Source: Rhodovibrio salinarum DSM 9154
GTDB taxonomy: Bacteria; Pseudomonadota; Alphaproteobacteria; Kiloniellales; Rhodovibrionaceae
NCBI RefSeq assembly: GCF_000515255.1
Contig: NZ_KI911559.1
Location: 3,518,693-3,582,692 of the forward strand
Reading direction: 5' to 3'
DNA length: 64,000 nucleotides
This document shows, piece by piece, positions 62,461-64,000 of the stretch. Below the pieces are notes generated by a model. That model ran no database searches. It was not told where the DNA came from and saw nothing but the letters and a program-made list of their open reading frames with translations. Numbering within the stretch: position 1 is the stretch's first letter; the number at the start of each line of letters is the position of its first letter. A program made the translations under genes and the position numbers.

Positions 62461-63771
62461 TCAGTCCAGCGCATCGGCGGCGATGGTGGAGACGGTGGTC
62501 CAGCTGCCGTTCTGCACCTGGCGGATGCCGAAGGGGGCGGTGATGTTGCCCCAGGCGTCGAAGTCGATCGGACCGACGAGACCGTCGTAATTCACCTCGC
62601 CACCGTCCCGCAGCACCTGGGCACCTTCGGTATAGCCATGAACGACGGTCTTGCCGTCACCCGGGTTGGCAACCTTGTCGATGTTCGCCGCGATCGTGGT
62701 TCGGCTGATCTCGCCATCCTTCAAATGCGCGCGCAGCATGGCGAGCGCGACCACGTTCATCGCGTCGAAGGTGTTGGTGGCGAAAATCTGCGGGTCCTTG
62801 CCGGTGGCTTCCTGGAACCGCTGCTCGAAGGCGCGGTTGCGCTCGGCGCTTTCCTCCGAGGCGACCTCCTCCAGACCGTAGATACCTTCAACCAACTGCG
62901 CCCCGGCAAGCTCGATGAAGTCGGCGTTGGTCTGGTCCTGGGTCACAAACCAGCGGCCCTGATAGCCCGCCTGAAAGGCGTTCGACATGATCCGCGCGGA
63001 ATCCTCCGGCGTGCCGACCAGAACGATCGCGTCCGGCTCGTTGGCCAGCGCGCTACGGACTTCGCTGCGGTAGCTGGGCTTGCCGGGGGTATAGGTGATC
63101 GTCTCCGCCAGCGGCGTCCCGTGGCCCTCGAACGCCCGCACGATCGGCTCCTTGAAGGAGATCATCGCCGGGGCGTTGCCGACCAGCAGCACCGGCTTGT
63201 GCGCCGGCGCGTCGTCCACCAGGTATTGCGCATCCGTCGCCGCGCGCGCGATCGCGCGGCCACCCAGGCTGTCGGAAGGAACTGTACGAAAGCAGACATC
63301 TTCGCACGCCCGGTCGAGCGCGGTCGTCCCGGCGGTGGGCGAGACCATCGGCACGTCGTTCTGCAGGATTGGCTGGCGCGCACCGGCGAAGGACAGCGAT
63401 GTCGGGCCGACGATTGCCAGGACGTTGTCGACGTTGACCAGCTTCTGCGCGGCGGTGGTGCCGGCGTCGACCACCCCCTCGGTATCGCCCTGGGTAAAGA
63501 CGATCTTACGCCCGCCGATACCACCCGACTGGTTCACCTCGTCGGCGATCATCTGCGCGACCGGCTGAACGTTGCTGCCGACCCAGGCGTACTGCCCGGT
63601 GAACGGCAGCAGCAAACCGACGTTGAGATCGCCGTCCTGGGCGTGCGCTTGCGGGGTCAACGCCCCAAGCGTACCGGCGGCAACCAGACTGGCGAGCCCA
63701 GCGAACGCGCCAGCCCGTTTCCAAGCACGCCCAAACGCGCGTGCACGTCCCTGCGTCGACGACCGCATCAT
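62461..63771 (-). CDS. LivJ-type ABC transporter substrate-binding protein
   Basis: This 436-residue periplasmic protein of the Leu/Ile/Val-binding fold has a long N-terminus with a basic region and a signal peptide cleaved near residue 45 (PQAHAQDG). LNVGLLLPFTGQYAWVGSN opens the mature part, then AIVGPTSLSFAGARQPILQN and VPMVSPTAGTTALDR, where ligand contacts usually lie. The 427-class length suggests an amide, urea or aromatic ligand as readily as branched-chain amino acids. The start at 63771 has a second ATG directly after it. It is the first gene of the liv operon. Confidence 0.87.
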   Translation of the reverse strand: MMRSSTQGRARAFGRAWKRAGAFAGLASLVAAGTLGALTPQAHAQDGDLNVGLLLPFTGQYAWVGSNVQPVAQMIADEVNQSGGIGGRKIVFTQGDTEGVVDAGTTAAQKLVNVDNVLAIVGPTSLSFAGARQPILQNDVPMVSPTAGTTALDRACEDVCFRTVPSDSLGGRAIARAATDAQYLVDDAPAHKPVLLVGNAPAMISFKEPIVRAFEGHGTPLAETITYTPGKPSYRSEVRSALANEPDAIVLVGTPEDSARIMSNAFQAGYQGRWFVTQDQTNADFIELAGAQLVEGIYGLEEVASEESAERNRAFEQRFQEATGKDPQIFATNTFDAMNVVALAMLRAHLKDGEISRTTIAANIDKVANPGDGKTVVHGYTEGAQVLRDGGEVNYDGLVGPIDFDAWGNITAPFGIRQVQNGSWTTVSTIAADALD

Positions 63772-63886
63772 CGAAAGCCTCCCCCGTTATGGTTTCTTCT
63801 TACGCGTGCCTTATGGCTTGGAAGGCACTCTAGCCGGCGGGGGAGGCGTTGAGAAGCCAGCGAGCGCTATGTGCGCGCTTCCAGAA

Positions 63887-64000
63887 TCAGGCGACGAGAA
63901 CCGAGAACAGGAAACCGCCAAAAACCAGCAGTATTAGGCCGGCCAGCACGATGTAGACGCCGAAGATCAGCGCGAGCATCGGCATCGCCAGCGCCTTTTC
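63887..64000 (-). CDS. C-terminus of a small membrane protein, cut by window edge
   Basis: The last 37 codons of a minus-strand gene end with TGA at 63887-63889. They encode one clear membrane segment (LIFGVYIVLAGLILLVFGGF) and finish SVLVA. No family can be named from this piece. The gap 63772-63886 must hold the liv operon promoter on the minus strand. Confidence 0.5.
   Translation of the reverse strand, partial: EKALAMPMLALIFGVYIVLAGLILLVFGGFLFSVLVA

Noticed and set aside
1-64000. CRISPR arrays, rRNA genes, intact insertion sequences and prophage
   Set aside because: No regularly spaced repeats, no rRNA sequence, no transposase or integrase gene and no phage structural genes were seen.

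Overview
This is a GC-rich bacterial chromosome segment. Its gene content and order point to an alphaproteobacterium, probably Rhodospirillales-like: an orthodox C-P lyase operon, a PhnE2 permease with a long extra-membrane insertion, rluD next to rpoH, and a small DUF6476-type membrane protein beside rluD. The assignment rests on gene content and protein style, not on a phylogenetic marker. The window is mostly a transport and catabolism region, followed by ordinary housekeeping genes.

Layout. 1-0.8 kb: two unrecognised genes (one cut by the window edge) behind a Fur-like box. 1.2-5.3 kb: a PhnM-like amidohydrolase divergent from a phosphonate/phosphite-type ABC transporter (phnD-phnC-phnE). 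5.4-11.2 kb: C-P lyase operon phnGHIJKLM, divergent from its GntR regulator phnF. 12.1-20.1 kb: a second operon reading phnC-phnD-phnE1-phnE2, a formylglycine-type phosphonate monoester hydrolase, an FAD amine oxidase and phnX. 20.4-21.1 kb: the hexapeptide acyltransferase usual in phn loci. Good Pho-box candidates stand in front of phnC, the acyltransferase and the first phnDCE set. Together these genes would import organophosphonates and either break them through the C-P lyase or funnel aminoethylphosphonate-like compounds through phosphonoacetaldehyde. phnN and phnP are not in the window.

21.4-25.3 kb: a TRAP transporter (dctPQM) and a TauE/SafE permease. 25.3-32.9 kb: a minus-strand set of a polyamine/opine-type ABC transporter, an aminotransferase, a nitrilase-fold amidase and a gamma-glutamyltransferase-family enzyme, divergent from a LysR regulator. 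34.2-36.1 kb: a ureohydrolase and a DDAH-like guanidino hydrolase. 36.2-41.7 kb: an XRE regulator, a striking 18-bp dyad, a second polyamine-type ABC transporter and an isochorismatase-fold hydrolase. The region looks dedicated to guanidino, amide and amine nitrogen compounds, although no exact substrate can be read from the sequence.

41.9-45.4 kb: an anchored protein of unknown function, then a lower-GC patch with a gene remnant, a small unknown gene and a HigBA-like toxin-antitoxin pair, next to a tRNA-Glu(CTC) at 45.45 kb. This looks like a small acquired island. 45.7-58.9 kb: threonine aldolase, DUF6476 protein, RluD, heat-shock sigma factor RpoH, YHS protein, soluble double-PAS chemoreceptor, LysE exporter, a membrane protein paired with a predicted membrane-anchored pseudokinase, an ABC1/AarF kinase-like protein, a DUF6064-type membrane protein and an SDR dehydrogenase. 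59.0-63.8 kb: a branched-chain amino acid type ABC transporter (livJ-livH-livMG-livF) in which LivM and LivG are fused. A cut membrane-protein gene lies at the right edge. No CRISPR array, rRNA, intact insertion sequence or prophage was seen.
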